A stretch of 64,000 nucleotides of DNA from Wagnerdoeblera intermedia (GCF_042647465.1 NZ_JBHRVN010000004.1); one strand, 5' to 3'. Positions 1 to 9,494 are shown, counted from the first letter of the stretch. Program-made: numbers and translations. The notes: a model not told the origin generated them from the letters alone.

Positions 1-496
1 CCCGCATCTCGCTGAGAATGACCCCGCGCGCCGGGCCGTCCGCCTCCGGCCGGTCCCAGGCCTCCTCCCGAAAGGCCCCGGAGGCGAGGTTGGGGTTGAA
101 GACCAAATCGCTGAGCACCCGCACCAGCGGCGTAAGCCCGGCAGGGGTCGGAGAGGCCACGTGAAACGTCGTGTAATCCGGGCGGGTTGAGGCGTTGAGA
201 AAACTCACCATCCCCGCCTCAGTCAGCGCCGGATAGAGCGGATCCGCCGGATAGCGCTCAGAGCCACGAAAGATCAGATGCTCAAGCACATGGGCCGCGC
301 CCCGATCGTCGCGCAGCCGGGTGGGAAAGCTGATGGTAAAGACAGGCTCGGGGTGTGGTTCCGGCACCCAGAGCAGACGCGCGCCCGTGGCCCGGTGCCG
401 CAAAAGCTGCGCCAGCCCGCGGTCGGTGCGGCGCGCAGCGGGAAGATCAAAAGCGGGATGCGCTGCGCGCTGCAGCGGGGCGTCATCAACAGGCAT
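1..496 (-). CDS. M16 family (insulinase-like) zinc peptidase, N-terminal part
   Basis: The frame opens at the ATG at 494-496 and runs off the left edge, giving about 165 N-terminal residues. It contains the inverted zinc-binding motif HVLEH (HxxEH) near residue 70, followed by LIFRGSERYPADPLY. The stretch after it (NASTRPDYTTFHV) resembles the region after the HxxEH motif in large presequence-protease (M16C/PreP-like) enzymes. Family members are zinc metallopeptidases that degrade peptides. Another frame in the same place (274-489) is a shadow. Family assignment is secure; the subfamily is inferred from the motif context only, because the C-terminal half is not in the window. Confidence 0.75.
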   Translation of the reverse strand, partial: MPVDDAPLQRAAHPAFDLPAARRTDRGLAQLLRHRATGARLLWVPEPHPEPVFTISFPTRLRDDRGAAHVLEHLIFRGSERYPADPLYPALTEAGMVSFLNASTRPDYTTFHVASPTPAGLTPLVRVLSDLVFNPNLASGAFREEAWDRPEADGPARGVILSEMR

Positions 497-654
497 GGCC
501 CGGCAGCATAGAGAGGTTCACGCAGAGCTGCCAGAGGTCAGCGGTTCCGGTCTGCCGCTTGCCCGAGCACAGAGATCTCCCGGGGCCATGGTGCAAAAAT
601 CAACCGGGCATCGGGACGCCGCTTAAAGGAGAGAATAAGACACCCCTGAAACGC

Positions 655-683
655 AAAAGGCCCCGGTAATCCCGAGGCCTTTC
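655..683 (-). terminator. Rho-independent terminator of tRNA-Val
   Basis: On the minus strand an 11-bp stem (one G-T wobble) with the arms AAAGGCCTCGG and CCGGGGCCTTT closes a short loop and ends in a T run. It lies directly 3' of the tRNA gene. Confidence 0.75.
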
Positions 684-693
684 AACGTATCTG

Positions 694-768
694 TGGTGGG
701 CGATAACGGATTTGAACCGCTGACATCTTCGATGTGAACGAAGCGCTCTACCGCTGAGCTAATCGCCC
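694..768 (-). tRNA. tRNA-Val (anticodon CAC)
   Basis: The minus strand folds as a full cloverleaf. The acceptor stem is GGGCGAT/ATCGCCC, the D arm GCTC-AGCGGTA-GAGC, and the anticodon arm CTTCG-TTCACAT-CGAAG with CAC at the anticodon. The T arm is AGCGG-TTCAAAT-CCGTT. The CCA end is encoded (694-696). It reads GUG valine codons. Confidence 0.95.
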
Positions 769-780
769 GATGAGGGGTGT

Positions 781-1077
781 TTAGCTGCTGGCTTCGGGGG
801 GCGCAAGAGGGGCGTCGGATTTTTTTTCGTTCCTGGGACGAAGTTTAATCACCAGGCCGCCGTTTTTGTTGCGGGTGACTTTGCCCGCACCAAGACCGGG
901 CAGAACAAAGGCCTCACCACGTTCAAAGACATCGGCAAGCTCACCCAGCACCGCCTCCGTCGCGAGACGTGCTTCTGCACGGCGCAGGCCACTGCGTGCC
1001 GCCACCGCCGCAGCAAAAGGGCCGGCCCGCAGTTTCTGCGCAGACCTGCTCTCTGACGGTTTTTCCTCATCACTCAT
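781..1077 (-). CDS. HU/IHF-like DNA-binding protein
   Basis: A 98-residue basic protein. The start at 1077 is preferred because GGAGAG stands just upstream of it; an in-frame start 11 codons earlier has none. The region around RNKNGGLVIKLRPRN resembles the C-terminal part of the HU fold, and the helical AEARLATEAVLGELADVFERGEAF matches HU dimerisation helices followed by the first beta strand (FVLPGLGAGKV). HU proteins bend DNA and compact the nucleoid. The gene sits alone between tRNA-Val and the lon terminator. Similarity to textbook HU is moderate, so this may be a divergent paralogue. Confidence 0.7.
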   Translation of the reverse strand: MSDEEKPSESRSAQKLRAGPFAAAVAARSGLRRAEARLATEAVLGELADVFERGEAFVLPGLGAGKVTRNKNGGLVIKLRPRNEKKSDAPLAPPEASS

Positions 1078-1190
1078 TGCCACTCTCCGCTTCACGGCGC
1101 CGCTCTGCACAGGTCGGACCTGATCTGACAGCGGGCACTATGCCTGCCACCGCGTGAAAAGTCGTTAACGTAACCGGCAACCGCGCAACA

Positions 1191-1216
1191 AAAAGCCGCC
1201 CCGAAGGGCGGCTTTT
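1191..1216 (-). terminator. Rho-independent terminator of lon
   Basis: A perfect hairpin with the arms AAAAGCCGCCC and GGGCGGCTTTT lies 9 bp past the lon stop codon on the minus strand. Confidence 0.85.
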
Positions 1217-1224
1217 CGAGATCT

Positions 1225-3633
1225 TTAGTGCGCCGTACGGGTCTCGGCGTTACGGGCCGCCTCAATCCGGGCGAGGGCTGCGGCTTCTTCCGCGGCCTCA
1301 TCCCATTCGATCGGCTCGGGCTTGCGCACGAGGGCCAGGTCCAGCACCTCGCTGACATGGGTCACCGGGATGATCTTCAGACCCGCCTTCACGTTCTCCG
1401 GAATCTCCGGCAGATCGCGGGCGTTTTCCTCCGGGATCAGCACGGTGGTGATGCCACCCCGCAGCGCCGCCAGAAGCTTCTCTTTCAGACCACCGATCGC
1501 CATGGCATTGCCACGCAGCGACACTTCACCGGTCATGGCGATGTCTTTACGCACCGGAATACCGGTCAGCACCGAGACGATCGAAGTCACCATGGCCAGA
1601 CCCGCCGAGGGGCCATCCTTCGGGGTTGCCCCATCGGGGACGTGAACGTGAATATCGACCGCATCGAATTTGGTCGGCTTCACCCCGATCTTCGGCGCAA
1701 TCGAGCGGACATAGCTCGACGCGGCCTCAATCGATTCCTTCATCACGTCACCGAGTTTCCCGGTGGTCTTCATGCGGCCCTTGCCGGGCAGCTTCAGCGC
1801 CTCAATGTGCAGGAGATCCCCACCCACCGAGGTCCAGGCCAGACCCGTCACCACGCCAACCTGATCTTCCTTTTCGGCCAGACCGTAGCGGAATTTCTTC
1901 ACGCCCAGCATGTCTTCCAAGTTCTCAGGCTCAACCGATACCGCCTTGGTCTTCCCCTTCACGATCTCGGTCACGGCCTTACGGGCGAGCTTTGCAACCT
2001 CCCGCTCCAGGTTCCGCACGCCCGCTTCGCGGGTGTAATAGCGGATAACGTCATTCAGGCTCTCATCCGAGACGCTGAATTCGGTCTTTTTCAACCCATG
2101 CGCCGTGGTCTGCTTGGGCAGCAGGTGACGTTTGGCGATCTCGCGCTTTTCATCCTCGGTGTAACCCGAGAGCGAGATGATCTCCATACGGTCCAGAAGC
2201 GGCCCCGGCATGTTGTAGCTGTTCGAAGTGGTCAGGAACATGACATTCGACAGATCGTATTCCACCTCAAGATAGTGGTCGACGAAGGTCGAGTTTTGTT
2301 CCGGATCCAGCACCTCCAGCAGGGCCGAAGCCGGATCCCCCCGGAAATCCTGCCCCATCTTGTCGATCTCATCGAGCAGGATCAGCGGATTGGTGGTTTT
2401 CGCCCTCTTCAGCGCCTGAATGATCTTACCGGGCATCGAGCCGATATAGGTCCGGCGGTGACCGCGGATCTCAGATTCATCACGCACGCCGCCCAGCGAG
2501 ATGCGAATGAACTCGCGCCCCGTGGCTTTGGCCACAGATTTGCCCAGCGAGGTTTTACCCACGCCCGGAGGCCCAACGAGGCACAGGATCGGACCTTTGA
2601 GTTTCTGCGAGCGGTTCTGCACCGCCAGATATTCAACGATCCGCTCTTTGACCTTTTCCAGACCATAGTGATCGGCGTTCAGAATATCCTCGGCCTTGCC
2701 AAGGTCTTTCTTCACGCGCGAGGTCACACCCCAGGGCACGCCCAGAATCCAGTCGAGATAGTTGCGCACGACGGTCGCTTCCGCGCTCATCGGGCTCATC
2801 GACTTCAGCTTCTTGATCTCGGCATCGACCTTTTCACGGGCCTCCTTCGAGAGCTTCGTGTTCCGGACGCGCTCCTCCAGCTCCTGGATCTCGTTCTGGC
2901 CATCCTCGCCGTCACCGAGTTCCTTCTGGATCGCCTTCATCTGCTCGTTCAGATAGTACTCACGCTGGGTGCGCTCCATCTGCGATTTGACGCGGGATTT
3001 GATCTTCTTCTCGACCTGCAGCACGGACATTTCGCCCTGCATATGGCCGTAAACCGCCTCCAGGCGCTCAGCCACATCCAGCGTCTCCAGGAGAAGCTGT
3101 TTCTGCGCCACCTGAATGCCCAGATGCCCGGCCACCAGATCGGCCAGACGCGCGCTCTCGCGGGTCTCAGCTACGGCCGCCAGCGCCTCTTCGGGGATGT
3201 TTTTGCGGATCTTGGCGTAGCGCTCAAATTCTTCCGAGACCGTGCGCACCAGCGCCGTGACCAGTTCTTCCTCACCCGGAAGCTCGGTCAGCGGCTCGAC
3301 ACGGGCCTCAAAGAAGACGTCGTTTTCAACAAACTCCGTGATGGCCACGCGGGTGCGGCCTTCAACCAGCACCTTCACGGTGCCATCGGGAAGTTTCAGC
3401 AGCTGCAGCACATTGGCAAGCACACCCACACGGTAGATGCCATCGGCCTTTGGGTCATCCACAGTGGGATCGATCTGGGACGACAAAAGGATCTGCCGGT
3501 CTTCCGACATCACCTCTTCCAGCGCCCGCACCGATTTCTCGCGGCCCACAAAAAGCGGCACGATCATATGCGGGAAAACCACGATGTCACGCAGCGGCAG
3601 CACCGGGTAGCTGGGGGAAAGAACTTCGCTCAT
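1225..3633 (-). CDS. lon: ATP-dependent protease Lon (endopeptidase La)
   Basis: An 802-residue Lon protease of the normal family length. It has the N-terminal substrate-binding LON domain (YPVLPLRDIVVFPHM near the start) and a coiled-coil linker. The AAA+ module carries Walker A GPPGVGKTS near residue 353 and Walker B LILLDEIDK. The C-terminal protease domain has the Ser-Lys dyad: Ser in DGPSAG near 676 and Lys in GGLKEKLL near 717. It degrades misfolded and regulatory proteins in the cytosol. Two ATGs overlap at 3631-3636; the inner one has better spacing from AAGG. In Caulobacter-like bacteria Lon controls cell-cycle regulators. A heat-shock-like promoter lies upstream. Confidence 0.97.
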   Translation of the reverse strand: MSEVLSPSYPVLPLRDIVVFPHMIVPLFVGREKSVRALEEVMSEDRQILLSSQIDPTVDDPKADGIYRVGVLANVLQLLKLPDGTVKVLVEGRTRVAITEFVENDVFFEARVEPLTELPGEEELVTALVRTVSEEFERYAKIRKNIPEEALAAVAETRESARLADLVAGHLGIQVAQKQLLLETLDVAERLEAVYGHMQGEMSVLQVEKKIKSRVKSQMERTQREYYLNEQMKAIQKELGDGEDGQNEIQELEERVRNTKLSKEAREKVDAEIKKLKSMSPMSAEATVVRNYLDWILGVPWGVTSRVKKDLGKAEDILNADHYGLEKVKERIVEYLAVQNRSQKLKGPILCLVGPPGVGKTSLGKSVAKATGREFIRISLGGVRDESEIRGHRRTYIGSMPGKIIQALKRAKTTNPLILLDEIDKMGQDFRGDPASALLEVLDPEQNSTFVDHYLEVEYDLSNVMFLTTSNSYNMPGPLLDRMEIISLSGYTEDEKREIAKRHLLPKQTTAHGLKKTEFSVSDESLNDVIRYYTREAGVRNLEREVAKLARKAVTEIVKGKTKAVSVEPENLEDMLGVKKFRYGLAEKEDQVGVVTGLAWTSVGGDLLHIEALKLPGKGRMKTTGKLGDVMKESIEAASSYVRSIAPKIGVKPTKFDAVDIHVHVPDGATPKDGPSAGLAMVTSIVSVLTGIPVRKDIAMTGEVSLRGNAMAIGGLKEKLLAALRGGITTVLIPEENARDLPEIPENVKAGLKIIPVTHVSEVLDLALVRKPEPIEWDEAAEEAAALARIEAARNAETRTAH

Positions 3634-3708
3634 CATCGTTCCTTGTCTGGCAGGAAGCCCAGGCCCCGAGACATTCGGCAACCGGGTCTCCCCCTCTCGT
3701 ATGCTCAG

Positions 3709-3737
3709 TAGATGGGAGCCGCAGGGGGGGCTGTCAA
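3709..3737 (-). promoter_or_regulatory. Putative sigma-32-type promoter of lon
   Basis: On the minus strand TTGACA (3732-3737) is followed 15 bases later by CCCATCTA (3709-3716). This spacing and the CCCAT-type -10 element resemble RpoH promoters, and lon is a classic RpoH target. Assigned by eye from the sequence. Confidence 0.4.
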
Positions 3738-3774
3738 CCGCCCCGCCCCTCGCGGCCTGATCCCTGATTAATAT

Positions 3775-4546
3775 TTACCATCGCCCTGTCAGGGCCCGAA
3801 AGGCAAGACCGCCGCGCCGCTTATACTCCGGCAGGACCAGCTGCCCTGCGGCCACCCGCCCGGGCTCACGCCGCGCAAGATCCAGAAGCCCCCCCCGCCT
3901 GCCAGCCGGTCAGCAACGCCGGCAGCGCCGCCTCAGACACCGCAGCACGCTGCCCCCGCGCCTCTGCCAGCATCAGAAGGCCGCGTTCAGCCAGCCGCCG
4001 AACACCGGCCTCATTGCCCTCAGGCAAAGGCCAGCGCCCGCGCGCCTCCAGCTCAGGCACCGAGCGAAACCACGAGGAAAGGGCCGCGGCCGTCCCGAAC
4101 TGCGCAACCACCGACAGATCCCCTGTCGCCCCCGCCAGCCGGGCCGCCACGCGCATCAAAACGCCCCCCGTCTCTCCCAGATGCGCAAAAAGCGCGTCAT
4201 CCTCCTCAAAAGGCTCAGACCAGACATCCCAGCTGCGCGCCGCCACAATCCGCACCAGATCCGCACAGATCTCCGCCTCACCGGCAAGATATCCGCAGGC
4301 CTCCAGCACCGGATGGCCCTGGACGCCACCGCCCGCCCCCAGCCGCTCCAGCGCATCGGCCCACCACTGCAACCGCATCTCGCAGACCAAGGGCTCCCGG
4401 CTCACCCAGGCCGCCCGCCCGATCTCAAGGTTCAGCGCATAAAGCGGATAGAGCCGCGCCTGAACCGCCTCAGGAAAGCCCCGCAGCACCAGATGGCGGT
4501 CCGGGTCCTGGGCGCTGACACGTTCGATGCAATGGGCAAGGCTCAT
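3775..4546 (-). CDS. Squalene/phytoene synthase family protein, frameshifted near the 3' end
   Basis: The frame contains ARLYPLYALNLEIGRAAW and CEMRLQWWADAL, typical of the trans-isoprenyl diphosphate synthase (NDUFAF6-like) branch of the squalene/phytoene synthase family. The Asp-rich motifs of true carotenoid enzymes are not evident, so the substrate is unknown. The start at MSLAHC (4546) fits the family; an ATG 14 codons upstream is possible. Reading as given stops at 3866 after 226 residues. One C fewer in the run of eight at 3889-3896 would restore a continuation (LDLARREPGRVAAGQL... ending LTGRW at 3775). The gene is thus either frameshifted, phase-variable or mis-sequenced. Confidence 0.7.
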
Positions 4547-4611
4547 CGGCCGGATACTCGCTCTCAGATCAGGGCGCTTCCTGACCATGCGGCCCCGGCA
4601 GCGTCAAGTCA

Positions 4612-4677
4612 TCTTTGGCTTTTAAAAATACTCGCGGGCGGGGTCCGGGGAGGGCAGCCGGCCCTCCCCGGTCTGCC
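4612..4677. repeat. REP-like intergenic element, copy 1
   Basis: The element reads CTTTGGCTTTTAAAAATACTC and continues into a GC-rich hairpin (11-bp perfect stem, 4645-4671). A second copy with the same layout lies at 9411-9490. Both lie immediately 3' of minus-strand genes, so the hairpin plus the following T run may also terminate cimA. Confidence 0.6.
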
Positions 4678-6297
4678 TTACCCGACACGCACACCGTCGC
4701 GGATCAGCTTCCAGGTGATCGCATCCAGAAGCGCGGTGAAAGAGGCATCAATCAGGTTGGCCGAAACCCCGACGGTCGACCAGCGGTTGCCCTGCCCGTC
4801 CTCGCTGTCGATGATCACCCGGGTGATCGCATCCGTGCCGCCCTGGGTGATGCGCACCTTAAAATCCACGAGCCGCATGTCATCAATGCTCACCTGATAA
4901 GGCCCCATATCCTTGCCAAGCGCCCGCGCCAGCGCGTTCACCGGCCCGCGATCGGCGGCATCACCGTCAAAGCTCTCCGAGACCGACAGCACTTTGCGAT
5001 CCCCGATCTTCACCACAACCACCGCCTCTGAGACAGAAACCATCTCATCATAGCGGTTGCGACGCCGCTCCACGATCACGCGGTAGCGCTTGACCTCGAA
5101 GAACTCAGGCAAAAGCCCAAGCTCGCGCCGCGCCAGCAGCTCAAAACTGGCCTGAGCGCCGTCATAGGCATAGCCCTGATCCTCACGCTCCTTCACCACC
5201 TCAAGGATCCGCGCCAGCCGCGGATCTCCCGCCGCCACCTCAATCCCGGCCTCGGCCAGCCGCGCCCGCAGGTTCGACTGCCCGGCCTGGTTCGACATCG
5301 GGATCACCCGCGCATTGCCCACCGCCTCAGGCGGGATATGCTCATAGGTCGAGGGGTCTTTCAGAATGGCACTCGCATGCAGCCCCGCCTTATGCGCAAA
5401 GGCCGAAGCCCCGACATAGGGCGAGGACCGCAAAGGCACCCGGTTCAGAATATCATCAAGCCTGCGCGAAATCCGCACCATCTGCGGCAGGGTCTCCGCC
5501 GCCACATTGGTCACAAACCGGCTGGCATAGGGTTCTTTGAGCAAGAGCGTCGGGATCAGCGTGGTCAGACTGGCATTGCCGCAACGCTCGCCCAACCCGT
5601 TCAGCGTGCCCTGGATCTGCCGCACGCCCGCATCCACCGCCGCCAGCGAACAGGCCACCGCATTGCCGGTGTCATCATGGCAATGGATCCCCAGACGATC
5701 GCCGGGAATGCCCGCCGCAATCACCGCCTGAACAATCAAAAACACCTCCGCCGGAAGAGTGCCGCCATTGGTGTCGCAAAGCACAATCCAGCGCGCCCCC
5801 GCATCCCTCGCCGCCTTCAGGCAGTCGAGCGCATAGGCCGGGTTCGCCTTCCAGCCATCAAAGAAATGCTCAGCATCAAAAAGCGCCTCACGCCCCTTCG
5901 CCACCAGATGCGCCACGGAATCCCGGATTGCGCTCAGGTTCTCCTCAAGGCTGACCCCAAGCGCAGTGGTCACATGAAAATCATGGGTCTTTCCCACCAG
6001 ACAGACCGCCGGTGTGCCCGCATTCATCACCCCCGCCAGCACATCGTCATTTTCCGCCGAGCGCCCGGCGCGTTTGGTCATGCCAAAGGCGGTAAACACC
6101 GCCCGCGTCTGCGGCCGCGCCTCAAAGAAATCGCTGTCGGTCGGATTGGCCCCCGGCCAGCCGCCTTCGATATAATCCACCCCGAGCGCATCGAGCGCCT
6201 GCGCAATCTGAATTTTCTCCGCGACCGAGAACTGCACGCCCTGGGTCTGCTGCCCGTCGCGCAGCGTGGTGTCATACAGATAGAGCCGCTCCGTCAC
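4678..6297 (-). CDS. cimA: (R)-citramalate synthase
   Basis: A 539-residue member of the DRE-TIM metallolyase family. It begins LYLYDTTLRDGQQTQGVQFS, with the D-R-x-Q catalytic/metal motif. GIHCHDDTGNAVACSLAAVDAG supplies the His metal ligands, and a C-terminal LeuA-dimer-type regulatory domain follows (from about residue 380). The length and the IEGGWPGANPTDSDFF segment indicate the long citramalate-synthase class rather than 2-isopropylmalate synthase. It condenses pyruvate with acetyl-CoA to citramalate, the first step of the threonine-independent route to 2-oxobutyrate and isoleucine. The start is GTG with GGAGGGTGAGGC upstream. The C-terminal domain probably binds isoleucine as feedback inhibitor (family inference). 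Confidence 0.93.
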   Translation of the reverse strand: MTERLYLYDTTLRDGQQTQGVQFSVAEKIQIAQALDALGVDYIEGGWPGANPTDSDFFEARPQTRAVFTAFGMTKRAGRSAENDDVLAGVMNAGTPAVCLVGKTHDFHVTTALGVSLEENLSAIRDSVAHLVAKGREALFDAEHFFDGWKANPAYALDCLKAARDAGARWIVLCDTNGGTLPAEVFLIVQAVIAAGIPGDRLGIHCHDDTGNAVACSLAAVDAGVRQIQGTLNGLGERCGNASLTTLIPTLLLKEPYASRFVTNVAAETLPQMVRISRRLDDILNRVPLRSSPYVGASAFAHKAGLHASAILKDPSTYEHIPPEAVGNARVIPMSNQAGQSNLRARLAEAGIEVAAGDPRLARILEVVKEREDQGYAYDGAQASFELLARRELGLLPEFFEVKRYRVIVERRRNRYDEMVSVSEAVVVVKIGDRKVLSVSESFDGDAADRGPVNALARALGKDMGPYQVSIDDMRLVDFKVRITQGGTDAITRVIIDSEDGQGNRWSTVGVSANLIDASFTALLDAITWKLIRDGVRVG

Positions 6298-6411
6298 GCC
6301 TCACCCTCCTCTGGCAGCCGGACCCCGAAGGCACCCGGCGGCTGGCCTCTCAAAGCTGAGGGAGTAACCGCCCGCGCGGGGAAGTTCTATGCGAAAATGT
6401 CCCAAAGATGT

Positions 6412-6440
6412 GCCCTGACGCAGGATTGCTGCGCCAGGGC
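6412..6440 (-). terminator. Probable terminator of uvrA
   Basis: On the minus strand GCCCTGGCGCAG and CTGCGTCAGGGC pair over a five-base loop, 14 bases past the uvrA stop. The following T run is weak (CATCTTTG). Confidence 0.5.
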
Positions 6441-6454
6441 AGGGAAAATCAGAC

Positions 6455-9298
6455 TTACCGCGCCAGAAGCGGCGCGAGATAGCGCCCTGTATGGCTGTCG
6501 GGATTGGCGGCAATCTCCTCGGGCGTGCCACTGCCCACGACAATGCCACCGCCCGCACCGCCCTCGGGGCCGATATCGATCACCCAGTCAGCGGTCTTCA
6601 CCACATCAAGGTTATGCTCAATCACGACAACCGTATTGCCCTGATCCACCAGCGCGTGAAGGATATCGAGAAGCTTCCGCACATCCTCAAAATGCAGTCC
6701 CGTGGTCGGTTCATCCAGGATATAGAGCGTCCGCCCCGTCGAGCGCCGCGAGAGTTCTTTCGCCAGCTTCACCCGCTGCGCTTCCCCGCCCGAAAGCGTC
6801 GTCGCCTGCTGGCCGATCTTGGCATAGCCCAGACCCACCTGGTTCAGCGCCACCATCTTATCGCGGATCGCCGGCACCGCCTGGAAGAACTCAGCCCCCT
6901 CCTCGCAGGTCATATCAAGAATATCCGCGATGCTCTTGCCCTTGAACTTCACCTCCAGGGTCTCGCGGTTATAGCGCTGCCCCTTGCAGGTCTCACAGGT
7001 CACATAAACATCCGCCAGGAAGTGCATCTCAATCTTGATGACGCCGTCGCCCTGACAGGCCTCACAGCGCCCGCCTTTGATGTTGAAGGAAAACCGCCCC
7101 GGCTTATAGCCCCGCGCCTGAGCCTCCGGCAGACCGGCAAACCAGTTGCGGATCGGATCAAATGCCCCGGTGTAGGTGGCCGGGTTCGAGCGCGGCGTCC
7201 GCCCGATCGGGCGCTGGTCAATATCGATAACCTTATCGAGATGCTCAAAACCGGTGATCGCTTCACAGGGCGCCGGGGTTTCCCGCGCGCGGTTCAGCTT
7301 CACGGCCGCGTTTTTATAAAGCGTCTCAATCGTCAGCGTCGACTTACCGCCCCCCGAAACCCCCGTCACACAAACGAATTTTCCAAGCGGAAAATCCACC
7401 GTCACATCGCGCAGGTTGTTCCCCGAAGCCTTATGAACGGTGACCTTTTTCCCGTTCCCCTTGCGGCGCTCTTTTGGCACCTCAATGCGGCGGCTGCCCT
7501 TCAGATAGGCGCCGGTCACGCTGGCCTCATTGGCCATGATCTCAGCAGGCGTGCCATGGGCCACGACCGATCCGCCATGGACCCCCGCCCCTGGCCCGAT
7601 GTCAAAGACGTAATCTGCCTCGCGGATCGCATCCTCGTCATGCTCCACCACCAGAACGGTGTTCCCGGCATCGCGCAGGTTCTTCAGCGTCTCCAGCAGC
7701 CGGTCATTGTCGCGCTGATGCAGCCCGATCGAGGGCTCATCGAGCACATAAAGCACCCCCGTCAGCCCCGAGCCGATCTGGCTCGCCAGCCGGATCCGCT
7801 GACTTTCGCCCCCGGACAGCGTCCCCGAAGCCCGGCTCAGCGTCAGATAATCAAGACCCACATTAACCAGAAACCCAAGACGCTCGCGGATTTCTTTTAC
7901 AATCGCCCGCGCAATCTCATGCTTTTGCACCGAAAGCGTCTCCGGCACGCCCTCGATCCACTCCAGCGCACCCCGGATCGACTTCGCCACCACCTCGCCC
8001 ACGTGATGCCCTGCGATCTTCACCGCCAAAGCCTCGGGCTTCAGACGATGACCGCCACAGGCCCCACAGGCGCGGTTGTTCTGATAGCGCTCCATCTCTT
8101 CGCGCGACCAGGCGGAATCGGTTTCCCGGTAGCGGCGCTCCATATTGGGGATGACCCCCTCAAAACTGCGCGTCACCTGATAGATCCGCCCGCCCTCATC
8201 ATAGCGGAACGGGATCTCCTCGCCCTGCGAGCCAAAGAGGAACAGGTTCTGCACCTTTTCCGGCAGATCCTTCCACTTCTTCTTCATGTCAAAGCCGTAG
8301 TGCTTCGACAAAGCCTCAATGGTCTGCACGAAATAAGGCGTCTTTGATTTCGCCCAAGGGGCAATCGCCCCCTTCAGAAGCGTCAGGGTCTGGTCCGGCA
8401 CAATCAGCCGCTCATCAAAGAAGAGCTCCATCCCCAGGCCGTCGCAAACCGGACAGGCCCCCAGCGGCGCGTTGAAGGAAAAGAGCCGCGGCTCAATTTC
8501 CGGAATGGTGAAGCCCGAAACGGGACAGGCAAATTTTTCCGAAAAAACCAGCCGCTCGCCCTCCCCCTCCGAAGGCGCTGTCTCCAGAACGGCAATCCCA
8601 TCGGCCAGGTTCAGCGCCGTGCGCATGGAGTCCGCCAGCCGCACCTCAAGCCCCGCGCGCACGACAATGCGGTCCACGACGACATCAATGTTGTGCCGGA
8701 ACTTCTTATCCAGCTCCGGGACCTCATCGATCTCATAAAACTGCCCGTCAATCTTCAGCCGCTGAAAGCCCCCCTTGCGCAGCTCAAGGATCTCTTTCTT
8801 AAACTCGCCCTTCCGGTCGCGCACCAAAGGCGCCAGCAGATAGCCCCGCGTGCCCTCCGGCAGGGCCATGACCCGGTCGACCATATCCTGCACCTGCATG
8901 GCCTCAATCGGCAGGCCCGTGGCGGGGCTGTAAGGCACCCCCACCCGCGCGAACAGCAGACGCAGATAGTCATAGATCTCGGTCACCGTCCCCACGGTCG
9001 AGCGCGGGTTCTTCGAGGTGGTCTTCTGCTCGATGGAAATCGCCGGGCTCAGGCCCGAAATCCGGTCGACATCCGGCTTTTGCTGCATGTCGAGGAACTG
9101 CCGTGCATAGGCGCTCAGGCTCTCCACATAGCGCCTTTGCCCTTCGGCATAGATCGTGTCAAAGGCCAGCGAGGATTTCCCCGAGCCCGACAGCCCGGTG
9201 ATCACCACCAGCTGGTCGCGCGGGATATCAACATCGATGCCCTTGAGATTATGCTCACGCGCACCACGCACCTCGATGAACTTCTGCTCGGCCATCAT
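6455..9298 (-). CDS. uvrA: Excinuclease ABC subunit A
   Basis: A 947-residue UvrA of normal size. It has two ABC ATPase modules. The first Walker A is GLSGSGKSS near residue 34 and the second GVSGGGKST near 645; both have signature motifs (LSGGESQRI and LSGGEAQRVKL). Zinc-binding CxxC pairs are visible (CPVC and CEAC/CETC, the latter around VYVTCETCKGQRYN). UvrA dimers find bulky DNA lesions and load UvrB in nucleotide excision repair. Starts at 9298 and 9295 are both ATG and a GTG precedes them; GGGG stands upstream. The gene is monocistronic, and no LexA box was looked for in detail. Confidence 0.97.
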   Translation of the reverse strand: MMAEQKFIEVRGAREHNLKGIDVDIPRDQLVVITGLSGSGKSSLAFDTIYAEGQRRYVESLSAYARQFLDMQQKPDVDRISGLSPAISIEQKTTSKNPRSTVGTVTEIYDYLRLLFARVGVPYSPATGLPIEAMQVQDMVDRVMALPEGTRGYLLAPLVRDRKGEFKKEILELRKGGFQRLKIDGQFYEIDEVPELDKKFRHNIDVVVDRIVVRAGLEVRLADSMRTALNLADGIAVLETAPSEGEGERLVFSEKFACPVSGFTIPEIEPRLFSFNAPLGACPVCDGLGMELFFDERLIVPDQTLTLLKGAIAPWAKSKTPYFVQTIEALSKHYGFDMKKKWKDLPEKVQNLFLFGSQGEEIPFRYDEGGRIYQVTRSFEGVIPNMERRYRETDSAWSREEMERYQNNRACGACGGHRLKPEALAVKIAGHHVGEVVAKSIRGALEWIEGVPETLSVQKHEIARAIVKEIRERLGFLVNVGLDYLTLSRASGTLSGGESQRIRLASQIGSGLTGVLYVLDEPSIGLHQRDNDRLLETLKNLRDAGNTVLVVEHDEDAIREADYVFDIGPGAGVHGGSVVAHGTPAEIMANEASVTGAYLKGSRRIEVPKERRKGNGKKVTVHKASGNNLRDVTVDFPLGKFVCVTGVSGGGKSTLTIETLYKNAAVKLNRARETPAPCEAITGFEHLDKVIDIDQRPIGRTPRSNPATYTGAFDPIRNWFAGLPEAQARGYKPGRFSFNIKGGRCEACQGDGVIKIEMHFLADVYVTCETCKGQRYNRETLEVKFKGKSIADILDMTCEEGAEFFQAVPAIRDKMVALNQVGLGYAKIGQQATTLSGGEAQRVKLAKELSRRSTGRTLYILDEPTTGLHFEDVRKLLDILHALVDQGNTVVVIEHNLDVVKTADWVIDIGPEGGAGGGIVVGSGTPEEIAANPDSHTGRYLAPLLAR

Positions 9299-9410
9299 CA
9301 CACCCCGGGAATCCTGATCCGCTCAGAGATAAGCACAAATGGGCGCAGCGCAACCGCGAAAAGTGAACAAATAATGAACTAAAGCTCCGAACATCCTGCC
9401 GCAGCCCGTC

Positions 9411-9490
9411 ACTTTGGCTTTTAAAAAATACTCCGGGGGTGAGCGGCGCACCCGCGCCGCGAGGGGGCAGCGCCCCCTCTCCCCTCCCTT
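9411..9490. repeat. REP-like intergenic element, copy 2
   Basis: CTTTGGCTTTTAAAAAATACTC is followed by two GC-rich hairpins (GCGGCGCACCCGCGCCGC and GAGGGGGCAGCGCCCCCTC). It matches the copy at 4612-4677 in order and orientation. It lies 3' of bdhA, in the uvrA upstream region. Confidence 0.6.
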
Positions 9491-9494
9491 CGCC

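Noticed and set aside
1228..3711. 827-residue open frame on the plus strand opposite lon
   Set aside because: Lon on the minus strand shows every family motif; the antisense frame is His/Arg-rich and has no domain, a common shadow in high-GC DNA.
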